From Huiozyma naganishii CBS 8797 (lineage: Eukaryota > Ascomycota > Saccharomycetes > Saccharomycetales > Saccharomycetaceae): a stretch of 64,000 nucleotides of DNA. Position numbers and translations under genes: made by a program. Location of the stretch: assembly GCF_000348985.1 (NCBI RefSeq), contig NC_035930.1, forward strand, positions 434,001 through 498,000. The letters run 5' to 3'. Below, in pieces: positions 1 through 9,167 of this stretch (position 1 is the first letter of the stretch; every line of letters starts with the position of its first letter). The notes beneath the pieces were generated by a model. The model had not been told where the DNA came from, made no database searches, and saw only the letters and a program-made list of their open reading frames with translations.

Positions 1-1
1 C

Positions 2-244
2 GCCCTCTGTCGCGACGGCCTCAGACTATCGAGGGACACAGATCTTAGGATCTGCTTCTCTCCGCCAACATGTTCAGCATCCATCGCTTCAGACCCGCGA
101 CCAAAAGAAAAAAATGTATATATCTTAGAATCAATACCACCAAGCTGGGCTGGAGTTCCTGGGCAATCGACTGGACACCACCACCAGGGCAAAACGTTAG
201 CCTTTCCCACAAGTGGGTCTTGTTCTCATCAACCGCTAAAATAG
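2..244 (+). CDS. Possible 3' end of a gene entering from the left edge
   Basis: One plus-strand frame is open from the window edge to a TAG at 242-244, giving about 80 codons. I do not recognise the translation; it is rich in Pro, Ser and Gly near the end. An open run of this length at an edge is only mildly unlikely by chance. If real, it is the C-terminus of a gene upstream of LSM12, leaving about 180 bases of shared 3'/5' flank before LSM12. The alternative is plain intergenic DNA. The overlapping frame starting at the ATG at 70 looks like a chance frame. Confidence 0.22.
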   Translation, partial: ALCRDGLRLSRDTDLRICFSPPTCSASIASDPRPKEKNVYILESIPPSWAGVPGQSTGHHHQGKTLAFPTSGSCSHQPLK

Positions 245-421
245 ACGTTAAATTTCGCTTACAAAAAAAATCGAATAGAAACTTCTAAAGGCCAAAAGAG
301 CTTCAAAGAGAGATCCTGTCCTCTTAATAAAGAAGATACAAGAGTACTCTCGAGAATAAGAAGGAGGTCTTTTCCACGACACCAGTGTGTGTAGCAGCAT
401 ACGGTTTTTTAGTTGTGCGCG

Positions 422-991
422 ATGAGTGTATCCCTGGAGCACATTATTGGTTTCAAAGTGAGAGTTACCAACCTTTTGGACGTCGTGACTGAGGGGAAGA
501 TATACAGTTTCAATTCGACCAACAATTCCATCGTCTTGCAAACAAGCAAAAAAAACCAAGCTCCCTTTGATTTCAAAGTGATCAAATGCAGCTTTATCAA
601 GCATTTGACAGTGGTTGGGGAGAAGCCGTCCGCTAACTCGTTCAAAAGGCAGTTCATCAAACCCAGTGTTGTTCACGTCGACAGAGTCGAAGAACTTTTG
701 CGGGACAAAATTGCCGCCTCAGACAAACAGAACCTGTTGAGAGGGAGGGGTATATCTCCAGAGGGTCAATTGATCTTCGACCTGATCTATAAGACCATCC
801 CAGATACCAAGTGGGTCGACAAGGATATTGTCATCTTAGACGATATCGCCGTGGTACCACCTTACCATACCGAGAACATCACTACAAGACACGAGAACCA
901 GTCTGTCTCCCTGATTGAAAGAATCGTTGAGAGAGGTTGGGCCCAGATGAGAAGTAATTCATCCGATAATAACAGTAGAAAAGGTGGATGA
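422..991 (+). CDS. LSM12: LSM12, Sm-like RNA-binding protein
   Basis: 189 residues, close to the S. cerevisiae protein (YHR121W, about 187). The N-terminus MSVSLEHIIGFKVRVTNLLD and the stretch VVTEGKIYSFNSTNNSIVLQ match the Lsm12 Sm-like fold. The C-terminal half (RGRGISPEGQLIFDLIYKTI, ending in RKGG) is the anticodon-binding-like AD domain. The family is linked to Pbp1/Pbp4 and stress-granule or mRNA-turnover complexes in the cytoplasm. The start is the ATG at 422; the frame is open slightly upstream only through non-ATG codons. It sits on the YHR121W track next to YNL128W-track genes, as expected from the ancestral gene order. The 3' end converges on TEP1 with about 160 bases of AT-rich sequence between them. 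Confidence 0.95.
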   Translation: MSVSLEHIIGFKVRVTNLLDVVTEGKIYSFNSTNNSIVLQTSKKNQAPFDFKVIKCSFIKHLTVVGEKPSANSFKRQFIKPSVVHVDRVEELLRDKIAASDKQNLLRGRGISPEGQLIFDLIYKTIPDTKWVDKDIVILDDIAVVPPYHTENITTRHENQSVSLIERIVERGWAQMRSNSSDNNSRKGG

Positions 992-1153
992 AACCTAAGT
1001 CATTCGAACCGCATGAAAAAAACAAACGAACAGCCCTTCCTCAAGTAATGAACTGAAATAGTAACATATACTATATATATATATATACACCCACAATATT
1101 ATAAAATATACGGTAACCGTTCAACAGGCCAACAACAGGGGATAAAAGTTCAG
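992..1153. other. Convergent 3' spacer, LSM12/TEP1
   Basis: An AT-rich stretch holding a TATATATATATATATA-type run near 1071-1087. This fits yeast polyadenylation efficiency elements shared by two convergent genes. No gene is seen. Confidence 0.5.
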
Positions 1154-2470
1154 CTACACGTTCGAAACCTCTAGAGCGATGGCTTCAAACAATTTCATTC
1201 CTTTATTTGCCGTCCCATTGGCACCGTCCAATTGCTCCCATGCTGCTGAGATAACTACCGGACCATCAGCAGCGAGGTCATTGAACTCGCCCCTTAGCTT
1301 TAGAGATTCGCAAGGCAGGTTCAACCAAAGACATGGGTCTAAGAGATTGGGGAATTCAATCGAGGTGTTCCCTATCGCCTTTGGATGCATCAGAAACTGT
1401 ATTCTTATATCTGGAGAGGTTACAGTGATAGGGAAGCTCAAAATATTGGAATCCACTGGCTCTGTGGGGAACTCGTCTCGATTTATCCGAATTTCCTCCA
1501 TATCAATCAAGCCCGTTCTCCGTGGGTTATACTTCTGAAATTTAATCGAATACGAAAATATGCCCTTGCCCAACAAAAGGAACGGCTTTATTAGTTTGAT
1601 GGAGGTTATTCGAAACGTTTCCTGTAACCTCATACTGCAAAGGAATCTCTCCTGGGTCTCCTGGCTTAACGTCAAAAACGTTTCATGGTACATGAGATAT
1701 CTCAGTTGTGACTGAATTGTCACCCCTTTGGAGATACCGTGTTTGAATCTCCCCGTTCCAAAGCTTTCCATGGCCATTTCAAATGAATACAGTTTGTATT
1801 TCATGAGATATGCTGAAACCACAGTCCCAGACCTGCCCTTACCCATTTTGCAATGAACGACAACCACATTACTGGGGGACTCGTCGAGAAAAGAATGCAT
1901 ATCTCTTATTATATCTTGCAAGACCACAAACGGCGGCGGGCAGTGGTCTAACCACCCAGTACGGACCACAATATCCTTTATAATACCTGGGTTGACTGGT
2001 ATCTTCCTCTCTGTCTCACTAGCAACTTCTTCATTTTGGTCCATACTGAGATTCCCCACCCCGAGCTTGTTTTGCCACTCTTCCACATGGGCTCGTCGCT
2101 GGTTCACTTCGCTCCAAAGGTCCTCATCTTTATAATCCGCGGGACCCAGCTCCACTTTCAAGTTGTATATTTTCCAGTTACTTACACCGTGTCTATAGTC
2201 CAGATATTGTATCAGATCCGACAGTTTATTCCTGTACATAACCTTTGGAAATGTCACCACTGGGTACGACGATACGACAATATTGTCCGTGATGTAGGAC
2301 ATATCGATTGCAAGACCCAGTTGATTCTTTGTCACATTCATTGCCGCCGAGTAAAGTTTCCTCAGTATATGCGACGGTTTCAGTTTGGAACGGCGGTAGC
2401 GCCGCGGCTGCGCGGAACTCACGTCAAATTGGACCAGGGGACTAAGAGGGCTCGATTCGAGGGTGTTCAT
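1154..2470 (-). CDS. TEP1: TEP1, PTEN-like phosphatase
   Basis: 438 residues, close to the S. cerevisiae orthologue (YNL128W, 434). The protein-tyrosine/lipid phosphatase signature HCKMGKGRSG lies at about residues 206-215, with the catalytic Cys and Arg intact and the two Lys residues typical of PTEN-type P-loops. The segment LGLAIDMSYITDNIVVSSYP (about 51-70) is the PTEN N-terminal motif. A C2-like C-terminal region follows. In S. cerevisiae the gene is linked to sporulation and its substrate is presumed to be a 3'-phosphoinositide. The start is the ATG at 2470. Upstream lies the stop of NRK1 in the same direction, with about 105 bases between, matching the YNL128W-YNL129W order. Confidence 0.95.
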   Translation of the reverse strand: MNTLESSPLSPLVQFDVSSAQPRRYRRSKLKPSHILRKLYSAAMNVTKNQLGLAIDMSYITDNIVVSSYPVVTFPKVMYRNKLSDLIQYLDYRHGVSNWKIYNLKVELGPADYKDEDLWSEVNQRRAHVEEWQNKLGVGNLSMDQNEEVASETERKIPVNPGIIKDIVVRTGWLDHCPPPFVVLQDIIRDMHSFLDESPSNVVVVHCKMGKGRSGTVVSAYLMKYKLYSFEMAMESFGTGRFKHGISKGVTIQSQLRYLMYHETFLTLSQETQERFLCSMRLQETFRITSIKLIKPFLLLGKGIFSYSIKFQKYNPRRTGLIDMEEIRINRDEFPTEPVDSNILSFPITVTSPDIRIQFLMHPKAIGNTSIEFPNLLDPCLWLNLPCESLKLRGEFNDLAADGPVVISAAWEQLDGANGTANKGMKLFEAIALEVSNV

Positions 2471-2575
2471 GGTTGGTACTCTTGTACTTTTGGGGTGGAT
2501 ATCTCATCTACTCTCGAGTGTCCCACTTTAACACAAAAAAGAAGAAATGATAAAACAGAGTGTATTCACAAGTGC

Positions 2576-3334
2576 TTACACTACAAGTTCATCGCATGTG
2601 CTGGCAATCTCCTGTGCAACCCATTCCAATACTGCATCAAGAGAAACCGTGTCACTGTTCATGAAATCTTTGATGTCTGAGGCCGCTACCTTATCCAATT
2701 TACCTTCCACGTCTCCGTCCTCGAAGAGCGCTGCGTGCGATCGCTTGTAACCGCTGTAGACGAACGCGTCAAAATAGAAAGGCGGGTCTACCCAAAACGA
2801 GTCCAAGGTTTGGTAACCGGCCCTTGCGGCACGTCTTCTTTTCAATTGCTCGTACGGCGCCCTAATCAACAACTTCAAATCAAACGTATTCCGAATGCGC
2901 GGATCATTGTACATCATGAACCCGTCTACAAGAACAACTTTTAGGTTCTTGTCCTCCATGGAACGATGCAATTGGATTTTCAGACGGTTCAAGTTTGCCT
3001 GATCCAGATTAAATTTGCTTAGATTGTCGACGTTATTGTTATGTACCAGTTCAGTGTAGATCTCCCCGGTGGCCTTGATGTGTTCCAGCTCCTTCTCGAG
3101 AAGTGGGAAGTCCAACGCCTCAGCACAATCCCAGTTCTGGATCCCATACTCTTTGTCGATGGGCACCTCTTTGTCGTGCTTGTAGAAATCATCTTGATGA
3201 ATCAACGTTGCATTGGGGATCAATTGGGTCACCAGTTTTGCTATTGTGGTTTTCCCGCTTGACGAGCAGCCGCTAATCCCCACTAACACAACTCTTTCTG
3301 GTCTCGGGCATACATTTGTCCGCTTAAAAATCAT
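2576..3334 (-). CDS. NRK1: NRK1, nicotinamide riboside kinase
   Basis: 252 residues (S. cerevisiae 240). It phosphorylates nicotinamide riboside to NMN in NAD salvage. The N-terminus carries a uridine-kinase-type Walker A loop GISGCSSSGKTT at about residues 19-30. HQDDFYKHDKEVP follows at about 46-58 (substrate-binding Asp region), then the IQNWDCAEALDFP motif and VVLVDGFMMYND as Walker B. These are family hallmarks. The start is the ATG at 3334. The gene is divergent from CPT1/EPT1, as in S. cerevisiae (YNL129W-YNL130C). Confidence 0.95.
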   Translation of the reverse strand: MIFKRTNVCPRPERVVLVGISGCSSSGKTTIAKLVTQLIPNATLIHQDDFYKHDKEVPIDKEYGIQNWDCAEALDFPLLEKELEHIKATGEIYTELVHNNNVDNLSKFNLDQANLNRLKIQLHRSMEDKNLKVVLVDGFMMYNDPRIRNTFDLKLLIRAPYEQLKRRRAARAGYQTLDSFWVDPPFYFDAFVYSGYKRSHAALFEDGDVEGKLDKVAASDIKDFMNSDTVSLDAVLEWVAQEIASTCDELVV

Positions 3335-3726
3335 TTGTACCTTCTTTTACCGTCTATTACTACTACCTATTCAACACCTTTCGTCTCTTACCTTTTAAAA
3401 TACCAAATTATTTATGAAAAAGGGCAGAAAGAAGTAATACCAACCAAAAACCTTAACAAGAATAAATCTTTCTGGGTTCAAAAGCTCATCTGACAATATA
3501 ACAACGTTTATAACACAAGTGTATCACCAATTGATCAACTTTAACACTTCTTATCACAGTACCTCCATACTGATATATCCCAGTGAATAATTGAAATAAG
3601 AAATTGAAGAAAAAAAACTGTTCAACAGAGCATTAAGAATCACTGATTTACTGATCGTTCAGTTCCCTTTGTTACAGCATGGCGCAACGCAGGGGATAAG
3701 CCATTACTTAAACACAAATAGAAGAG
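3335..3726. promoter_or_regulatory. Divergent promoter NRK1 / CPT1
   Basis: 392 bases of AT-rich DNA between two divergent start codons. It contains poly(dA) tracts (for example at 3611-3618) and a short upstream ORF at 3679-3699 on the plus strand. I looked for the inositol-response element CATGTGAAAT, known at phospholipid genes, and did not find a good match. Confidence 0.5.
3679..3699 (+). promoter_or_regulatory. Short uORF in CPT1/EPT1 leader
   Basis: ATG GCG CAA CGC AGG GGA TAA, encoding a six-residue peptide and ending 27 bases before the CPT1/EPT1 start codon. Whether it lies inside the transcript depends on the transcription start, which is not visible here. Confidence 0.4.
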
Positions 3727-4890
3727 ATGGGGTTCTTTGTACCAAATCACAGCATTGACAATCTGAAACTCTACAAATATCAGAGTGAGGATCGTTCCAT
3801 TCTTTCCAATTACGTATTGAAACCGTTTTGGAGGAAGTTCTCCGAGATATTCCCGCTATGGATGGCCCCAAATCTGGTCACGTTGAGCGGGCTGGCGTTT
3901 ATTATTGCCAACGTTTTGACGGTACTATACTTCGATCCAACTTTAACACAGGAGTCCCCACGTTGGACCTACTTTTCATACGCTCTTGGACTATTTTTAT
4001 ACCAAACTTTTGACGCCTGCGATGGGATGCACGCCAGGCGTACGGGTCAGTCGGGCCCTCTCGGTGAGCTGTTTGACCACTGCATCGACTCGCTGAACAC
4101 CACTTTGTCGCTTTTGCCCTTTTGGTCGGCGATAGGTATGGGTTACAACTACTTCTTCTTGGTGAGCCAGTGTATTTGTTTGACCAACTTCTATTTGAGC
4201 ACCTGGGAGGAATTCCATACACACAAGCTATTTCTGAGTGAATTCTGTGGCCCCGTGGAGGGAGTGATTATTCTTTGCTTCTCGTTCTTGGTTACTGGGA
4301 TTTGGGGGCAACAATTAGTATGGCATACCACTCTTTTCGAGATCAATGGGATCGAGATTGAAGTAATTCACTTAACCTTCCTGTTTATGGTAAGTGCAGT
4401 TATTTTGAACATTGTCACCGCTTTAAAGAACGTGAAGGATTATTACGTTTCACAATCCGGAAAGGATGAATCGCAGGTCAAGAAAGAGATAGCCGGTGCA
4501 ATGGACGGGCTGATGCCATTTGCAGTGTACTTCATTTCCGTTTTCAACCTCGCGGCGGTCGATATCCGCTTTATAAATTTACCCCTGGTCTTGTCAATTG
4601 GGTTAACAATGGCGTTCGTAGTGGGTCGCATTATCGTAGCCCATTTGACAAAACAGCCGTTCCCCATGTTCAATGCTCCCATGGCCATCCCATCTATCCA
4701 GCTGGTCGTCTACCTTGTGGCCAGATACATATTAAAGTACGACTCTGTGGAGATAACCAAGGCACTGACGTGGCTGGGCTGTGGTGTCGCAGGAGGGATC
4801 CACTTCATGTTCATCAACGAAATTGTTTTCGAGTTCACCACCTTCCTGGATTGCTACGCGCTTTCTATCAAACACCCAAAGAAAGTGTGA
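3727..4890 (+). CDS. CPT1: CPT1/EPT1, choline/ethanolamine phosphotransferase
   Basis: 387 residues. It transfers phosphocholine or phosphoethanolamine from the CDP-alcohol to diacylglycerol in the ER/Golgi membrane (Kennedy pathway). The CDP-alcohol phosphotransferase signature DG(x2)AR(x8)G(x3)D(x3)D is intact at about residues 99-121, and several hydrophobic membrane segments follow. Synteny (NRK1, TOM22, KRE33) points to YNL130C (CPT1). The N-terminus MGFFVPNHSIDNLKLYKYQS resembles Cpt1, while FPMFNAPMAIP is Ept1-like, so one gene may cover both roles. As I recall, S. cerevisiae CPT1 and EPT1 each have a 5' intron; here the frame is uninterrupted from the ATG, so that intron is absent. 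Confidence 0.93.
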   Translation: MGFFVPNHSIDNLKLYKYQSEDRSILSNYVLKPFWRKFSEIFPLWMAPNLVTLSGLAFIIANVLTVLYFDPTLTQESPRWTYFSYALGLFLYQTFDACDGMHARRTGQSGPLGELFDHCIDSLNTTLSLLPFWSAIGMGYNYFFLVSQCICLTNFYLSTWEEFHTHKLFLSEFCGPVEGVIILCFSFLVTGIWGQQLVWHTTLFEINGIEIEVIHLTFLFMVSAVILNIVTALKNVKDYYVSQSGKDESQVKKEIAGAMDGLMPFAVYFISVFNLAAVDIRFINLPLVLSIGLTMAFVVGRIIVAHLTKQPFPMFNAPMAIPSIQLVVYLVARYILKYDSVEITKALTWLGCGVAGGIHFMFINEIVFEFTTFLDCYALSIKHPKKV

Positions 4891-5085
4891 CGTGCACAGC
4901 AATATTGGCGCCCGAGTTCTTAAAGTGTGAAGGACCATGCTTTGGAAGACACATACATGTATAGTTATAACATATACAGTGTAACATTTTATCTACAAGA
5001 TTATATACGCCAGCAGAGATCAAACGGTTTAGTTCAATAGAGAGAGGAAACAAAAAGGTTAATACGAGTCTCGTCGTTCATTTAC

Positions 5086-5541
5086 TCACGCCAATGCCTT
5101 CTGTTCTGTCCTATCAGCACCACCTTGAGTCAAAATATCGTTAGCGTCCTTTTGTAAGTCGAAAGTCTTCTCCATCTCGATCAGCTGCTGCTCACTCAGT
5201 ATGGATAAAGATAGAGGCACACCCAGAAGCAAGGCGGATGTTGTAATGGCCCATGTCAGGTTCCCACCTTTCTGGAAGGCAGTCCTCATGAACGATGCAG
5301 TGCAGTCGTAGAAACGGGCAATTCTAGCCCTCTGTCTTGGTGGGATGATTTCTCTTAGGGCACAAATCCGCTCTAAGAGAGTCTCGTTCTCATCAAAATC
5401 ATCCTCAAAGTCGCTATCGTCCTCACTTTCACCATCGTGCTTGAACAATTCCTTTTCGTTAGAAGCGTTCACTGGCTCCGGAGAAACAGCCCGTGGTTCT
5501 TGTGCGGTGGCCTCGTCTTTAATCTCCGTCAATTCAACCAT
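5086..5541 (-). CDS. TOM22: TOM22, mitochondrial import receptor
   Basis: 151 residues (S. cerevisiae 152). It is the central receptor and organiser of the TOM complex in the outer membrane. The N-terminal cytosolic domain is strongly acidic (HDGESEDDSDFEDDFDENET at about 35-54). The conserved stretch LLERICALREIIPPRQRARI leads to the single membrane helix at about residues 95-115 (LTWAITTSALLLGVPLSLSI), and a short tail faces the intermembrane space. The start is the ATG at 5541. Its partner TOM40 is at 31 kb in this window. Confidence 0.95.
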   Translation of the reverse strand: MVELTEIKDEATAQEPRAVSPEPVNASNEKELFKHDGESEDDSDFEDDFDENETLLERICALREIIPPRQRARIARFYDCTASFMRTAFQKGGNLTWAITTSALLLGVPLSLSILSEQQLIEMEKTFDLQKDANDILTQGGADRTEQKALA

Positions 5542-5844
5542 GGTATATTCAGAACAAAAAAGGGAAGGGGAAGTGCGATCTAGTGAAGCTACCCAATGAA
5601 CAAATTGTTCTTGCGATGTCCCTTTCTACAGCACTGCAAAACAGCGTGTCTCGTGAAGCTCAAAGTTTGAACCTCTTCTTTTTTTGACCGTCATTTCAGA
5701 ACTCATAAGAAAAATCACTGTCAACGAAAGGGTCTGCAAACGTCTCAGCGTACCCACTTTACGACACACTAGTATACAACTACTTAACTCCCACCGGACC
5801 GCGGTGAGCAGGGTGCTAGCCCGCCACTTGATCCTCCCTGGGAA
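5542..5844. other. Spacer KRE33 3' end / TOM22 promoter
   Basis: 303 bases holding the TOM22 5' flank and the KRE33 3' flank. I see no gene, RNA or strong motif in it. Confidence 0.4.
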
Positions 5845-8800
5845 TCACTTTTTAGATTTCTTCGACTTCTTATGCTTCTTTACAGCGTTCAATTCGCTTT
5901 TGTAGATATCTTCCGCCTTTTCCGTGCTCCTCTTCTTGCCCGTTTGGACACTGACCACACCGCCGTTCTTCTTTGCAGCCTTCTCCAATTCCGTGCCGGT
6001 CTCCCCCCATTCCTCGGCGTTGTCGTTGATAGCGTATTTGTCCAGTTTCAAAGAGTTGATAAGCTCTTTCTGCTTTTCTCGCATGGCCTTCACTGCCTCA
6101 GTACCGGCCTCCTCCAAGTCTTCCTCCATTTGGTCGAACGTTTCAGCGGCATCGAGCACTTTCACCTCTTCACCGTTCATCTCAGCAACGGTTTCGTCTT
6201 TTGGAGCCTCGGAGGGCAGCGACTGTCCAACGTGTTCCCTGATGAGGTTTTTGAAGTATACAGAGATCTTGCGCATGACTTTGGCGAACATGGCAATAGT
6301 CTGATTTGATGGGAGTCCCAACTCGCCCGTGATCTTGTCGACGCTCTTGTGTTGCAAACCAATCGCCAACAGGATCGCGCTTTGGACACTAGACAGGTGG
6401 ATAGACGTGCCCATCTTCCCACCAAAGTACAAGAACGCAATCATGGGCAGCATATCGACGATGACGTGGTAGTCCAACAGGTTATTGGAGTAACTGTCGA
6501 GTCTCTTAAGATCGAATGGCGAGAAAATGTCATCCAGTTGTTCCTTCGTCAGTGGTTTGACACGGGATGGAGTGTCCGTCAAATTTCTCGCCTTTTTGGC
6601 GCTTTCAATGACGTTCAATGCTTGCACAGTGGTGAAGTTCTTGAAGTCGTACGACAATAAGGACAGGAACCTTCTGTGGAAATCGGTAGCAAATTCGACC
6701 AACCAGTCTGGTTGTCTACCTTCCAACACGTTCAACATCACACAGGTATGTTCGCCCGTCAAATCGTTCGCTGTCTGTCTCAAGTAGACAGGGATGAATT
6801 TATTGTTCTTCCAGAACTTATGCAACGACTGTGTCAGCCCGTACGAGACACCCAGGTAATGCAGAAAGTGAGGTGGCTGCTCGGAAAGCTTCAACAGAAG
6901 AGGTGGTAAAGTGCTCGCGTCCCTCAACTTCACTGTATCCTTCAACAAGTTCCCCTTAGCCAGTTCACTGTCGTCCACCCTTTGAATTGAGTAGTCTCTT
7001 GGTTTTGTATCCTCGGACATGTCAGTGAATTTGCCCTCGAAGTAATCTCTCAGCAGTTCAATGGCACGGGATCCGTACCCCATTGACGCGTATTCTGGGT
7101 TTGTTGCGATTCTAACGACACGGGCACCACTCAGCCCAGCAAACTCTTCGTCTTGGAACTGTTGCGAGATCAACCAGGGGATTAGATCTCCGCCTGCCCT
7201 TTGCCCTCTAGACAGAGAGTTCCTGACACTTTGTTTCGATATCTCACCTTCCAAAGCAATTTGGATTACACACAATGGGTCTGGAATTCTACCACCGTCC
7301 TTCGGGTCGATCGGTGGCAAAAGAACAAACAGTTGGTGAGCCGGCGCGTCACTCATCAATTGCAAATCGTTGGGCGAGTTCTTGTAGTGCGATGCCACGT
7401 ACAGAGCCATCATCTTTTCTAAGAAACTCTCCGAGACCGGATGGTACGAGAAAAGCGTGTCCCTGTTCACCATGAACAAGTTACACTGCGATGGATGAGG
7501 GGTACCCCTAGCTGCAAACCTTGGGTTCTTGATCAGAGTGACGTCCAAACATAGCAGTTTGTTTAGCCATTTTTCCACTGGGTCACCATCCGCGTATCTG
7601 ATGGGTTCATCCAACGAGATCTCACGCAACTGGCGAGGCCCGCTGGCGCTTGACGTGATGTTATCGACCGTCTTCTTGCTGTCCCGGGAAACCACAGCGG
7701 TTTGCGATTCCTCACGACCAGTACCGTTAGCCTGGTTACGGAGCTGTTGGATCAGTTTTAAAGATAGCGATCTACCTGTACCTTCGTAACCGTTGATAGT
7801 GGAGGCCATGAACACGAGATATGGCCCCAACAATTTCTTAACCACCGGTAGCGGGATGGCCGCTGCCTCGTCGATGACGACCAGTTCAGCTTGCCCCAAT
7901 ACATGGTTATCCTGAGGGATGATGTATTGGATCGTCTGTCTGTGCCCTCTCTTGATATCTACTCTGACGATCGCGTTGTTGAAGTCTGGGTTTGTTGATT
8001 GGATGATATCGTAGTCGATGTGTTCCTGGTAGTCTAGTGCGTCGAACCCCTTGAAGATGAACTGGAACAGAGTCTTCAAATTCTCCGGCGAGGGGGAAGT
8101 GACAAAGATATTCGAGTAACCGTGGGAGACCGCCGCAGCGATGGCGATCCCAAGCGCTGCGGACTTACCTCTACCTCTCCCAGCAGTCAATGCGACCGTG
8201 GAGTTCAGTGTCTTTTCAGAGATTGCATCGATGAAAGTGAGGATGGCGTGAGCTTGGTTGACGGTCTTGGACAGCGCAACCAACGAGCCCGCGGGTTGCA
8301 CGTCCTCCAAAGAATCTTTCAACTCCCGTAGTTCGACCTCCTTAGCGGGCAATTCGTCCTCGTCCTTTGGCGGCAAAGCCTTCACGTTTTTGGCACCCGA
8401 GATGGGCAGCACGTTCAACTCGTCGTCGACAACAAGACAGTTCGGGTTGGACCCTAGGGACAGGATAAACCTTTCGTTGAACCGCGCTACGACGTCGCCG
8501 TGCGCCTCTGTTCTGTACCGCGAGTGGATATCCATGGTCATTGTGTAAAGCTGTTTCAAAGAGGACATCGTCTTCAACAGGATCACAACAATCCCACCAC
8601 CTTCGACGGTCTCGACGGTTCTCGCAAGCAAGTTGGGCGTCAAAGCTTCAAAATCCTGCAAGATACACATCCCGTACGTGTTCCCGAGGATCTTCTCGGT
8701 CTCCTTGTAGTAGACGTACCTGATGCTCTGGTTTGAGATGAAGCTCTCGAAGGGGTCCATGTCGTTCGCCTCCCGCGTGCCCCTCTTGATCTCCTTCTTG

Positions 8801-9030
8801 ATCTTGTTCTCCCGCTTCTTCCTGTGCGATGTGAACCCAAGCAGCTTCTTCTTGTAGGCCCATAGAACAGACTTGTTCATTTTCAAGTTCGCACTCATCA
8901 TCAGGTAGTGCAAGTTCGGCAGCTGGTCACGCGCCCTGTCGCCCACAATCACGAAAAACGATCTCTGGTTCGTCTGCACACCATTACGCACCAGCGCAGG
9001 AATACGCGAATCGATAGCTTTCTTAACCAT
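5845..9030 (-). CDS. KRE33: KRE33, 18S rRNA/tRNA cytidine acetyltransferase
   Basis: 1061 residues (S. cerevisiae 1056; human NAT10). This essential nucleolar enzyme makes N4-acetylcytidine in 18S rRNA and, with Tan1, in tRNA, and works in the small-subunit processome. Visible features are an N-terminal TmcA-like domain, a Walker A loop GRGRGKSA at about residues 284-291, a Walker B region VVIDEAAAIPLP at about 385-396, a GNAT acetyltransferase region (RIATNPEYASMGYGSRAIEL), and a Lys-rich nucleolar tail ending KKHKKSKKSKK. The start is the ATG at 9030. Two PAC boxes, an RRPE and a Reb1-type site lie upstream, the usual promoter of ribosome-biogenesis genes. Confidence 0.97.
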   Translation of the reverse strand: MVKKAIDSRIPALVRNGVQTNQRSFFVIVGDRARDQLPNLHYLMMSANLKMNKSVLWAYKKKLLGFTSHRKKRENKIKKEIKRGTREANDMDPFESFISNQSIRYVYYKETEKILGNTYGMCILQDFEALTPNLLARTVETVEGGGIVVILLKTMSSLKQLYTMTMDIHSRYRTEAHGDVVARFNERFILSLGSNPNCLVVDDELNVLPISGAKNVKALPPKDEDELPAKEVELRELKDSLEDVQPAGSLVALSKTVNQAHAILTFIDAISEKTLNSTVALTAGRGRGKSAALGIAIAAAVSHGYSNIFVTSPSPENLKTLFQFIFKGFDALDYQEHIDYDIIQSTNPDFNNAIVRVDIKRGHRQTIQYIIPQDNHVLGQAELVVIDEAAAIPLPVVKKLLGPYLVFMASTINGYEGTGRSLSLKLIQQLRNQANGTGREESQTAVVSRDSKKTVDNITSSASGPRQLREISLDEPIRYADGDPVEKWLNKLLCLDVTLIKNPRFAARGTPHPSQCNLFMVNRDTLFSYHPVSESFLEKMMALYVASHYKNSPNDLQLMSDAPAHQLFVLLPPIDPKDGGRIPDPLCVIQIALEGEISKQSVRNSLSRGQRAGGDLIPWLISQQFQDEEFAGLSGARVVRIATNPEYASMGYGSRAIELLRDYFEGKFTDMSEDTKPRDYSIQRVDDSELAKGNLLKDTVKLRDASTLPPLLLKLSEQPPHFLHYLGVSYGLTQSLHKFWKNNKFIPVYLRQTANDLTGEHTCVMLNVLEGRQPDWLVEFATDFHRRFLSLLSYDFKNFTTVQALNVIESAKKARNLTDTPSRVKPLTKEQLDDIFSPFDLKRLDSYSNNLLDYHVIVDMLPMIAFLYFGGKMGTSIHLSSVQSAILLAIGLQHKSVDKITGELGLPSNQTIAMFAKVMRKISVYFKNLIREHVGQSLPSEAPKDETVAEMNGEEVKVLDAAETFDQMEEDLEEAGTEAVKAMREKQKELINSLKLDKYAINDNAEEWGETGTELEKAAKKNGGVVSVQTGKKRSTEKAEDIYKSELNAVKKHKKSKKSKK

Positions 9031-9080
9031 TGTCGCAGTGTGCCCCTCAATCCCTCTCTCTCCTCACAGTACAATCAGCT

Positions 9081-9101
9081 CATCTCATCGCATCTCATCG
9101 C
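9081..9101 (-). promoter_or_regulatory. Tandem PAC boxes of KRE33
   Basis: CATCTCATCG occurs twice directly in tandem and ends in C. On the minus strand this reads GCGATGAGATG twice, the PAC element bound by Dot6/Tod6. It lies 51-71 bases before the KRE33 ATG. Confidence 0.75.
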
Positions 9102-9112
9102 AAACTTCAAAA

Positions 9113-9138
9113 CTGAAATTTTTCACCAGAAAATTTTC
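9113..9138 (-). promoter_or_regulatory. RRPE-like elements of KRE33
   Basis: TGAAATTTTTC and AAAATTTTCC lie close together. Both resemble the ribosomal-RNA-processing element (TGAAAAATTTT, Stb3 site), which normally pairs with PAC. Confidence 0.55.
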
Positions 9139-9160
9139 CACTCAAAAAGTTTCAAATCTT

Positions 9161-9167
9161 CGGGTAA
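9161..9167 (+). promoter_or_regulatory. Reb1-type site CGGGTAA
   Basis: An exact CGGGTAA core, 130 bases upstream of the KRE33 ATG beyond the PAC and RRPE motifs. This fits a general regulatory factor site that opens the promoter. Confidence 0.55.

Noticed and set aside
70..288. 72-codon frame starting at an ATG near the left edge
   Set aside because: No recognisable content, and it overlaps another open frame from the edge; treated as chance.
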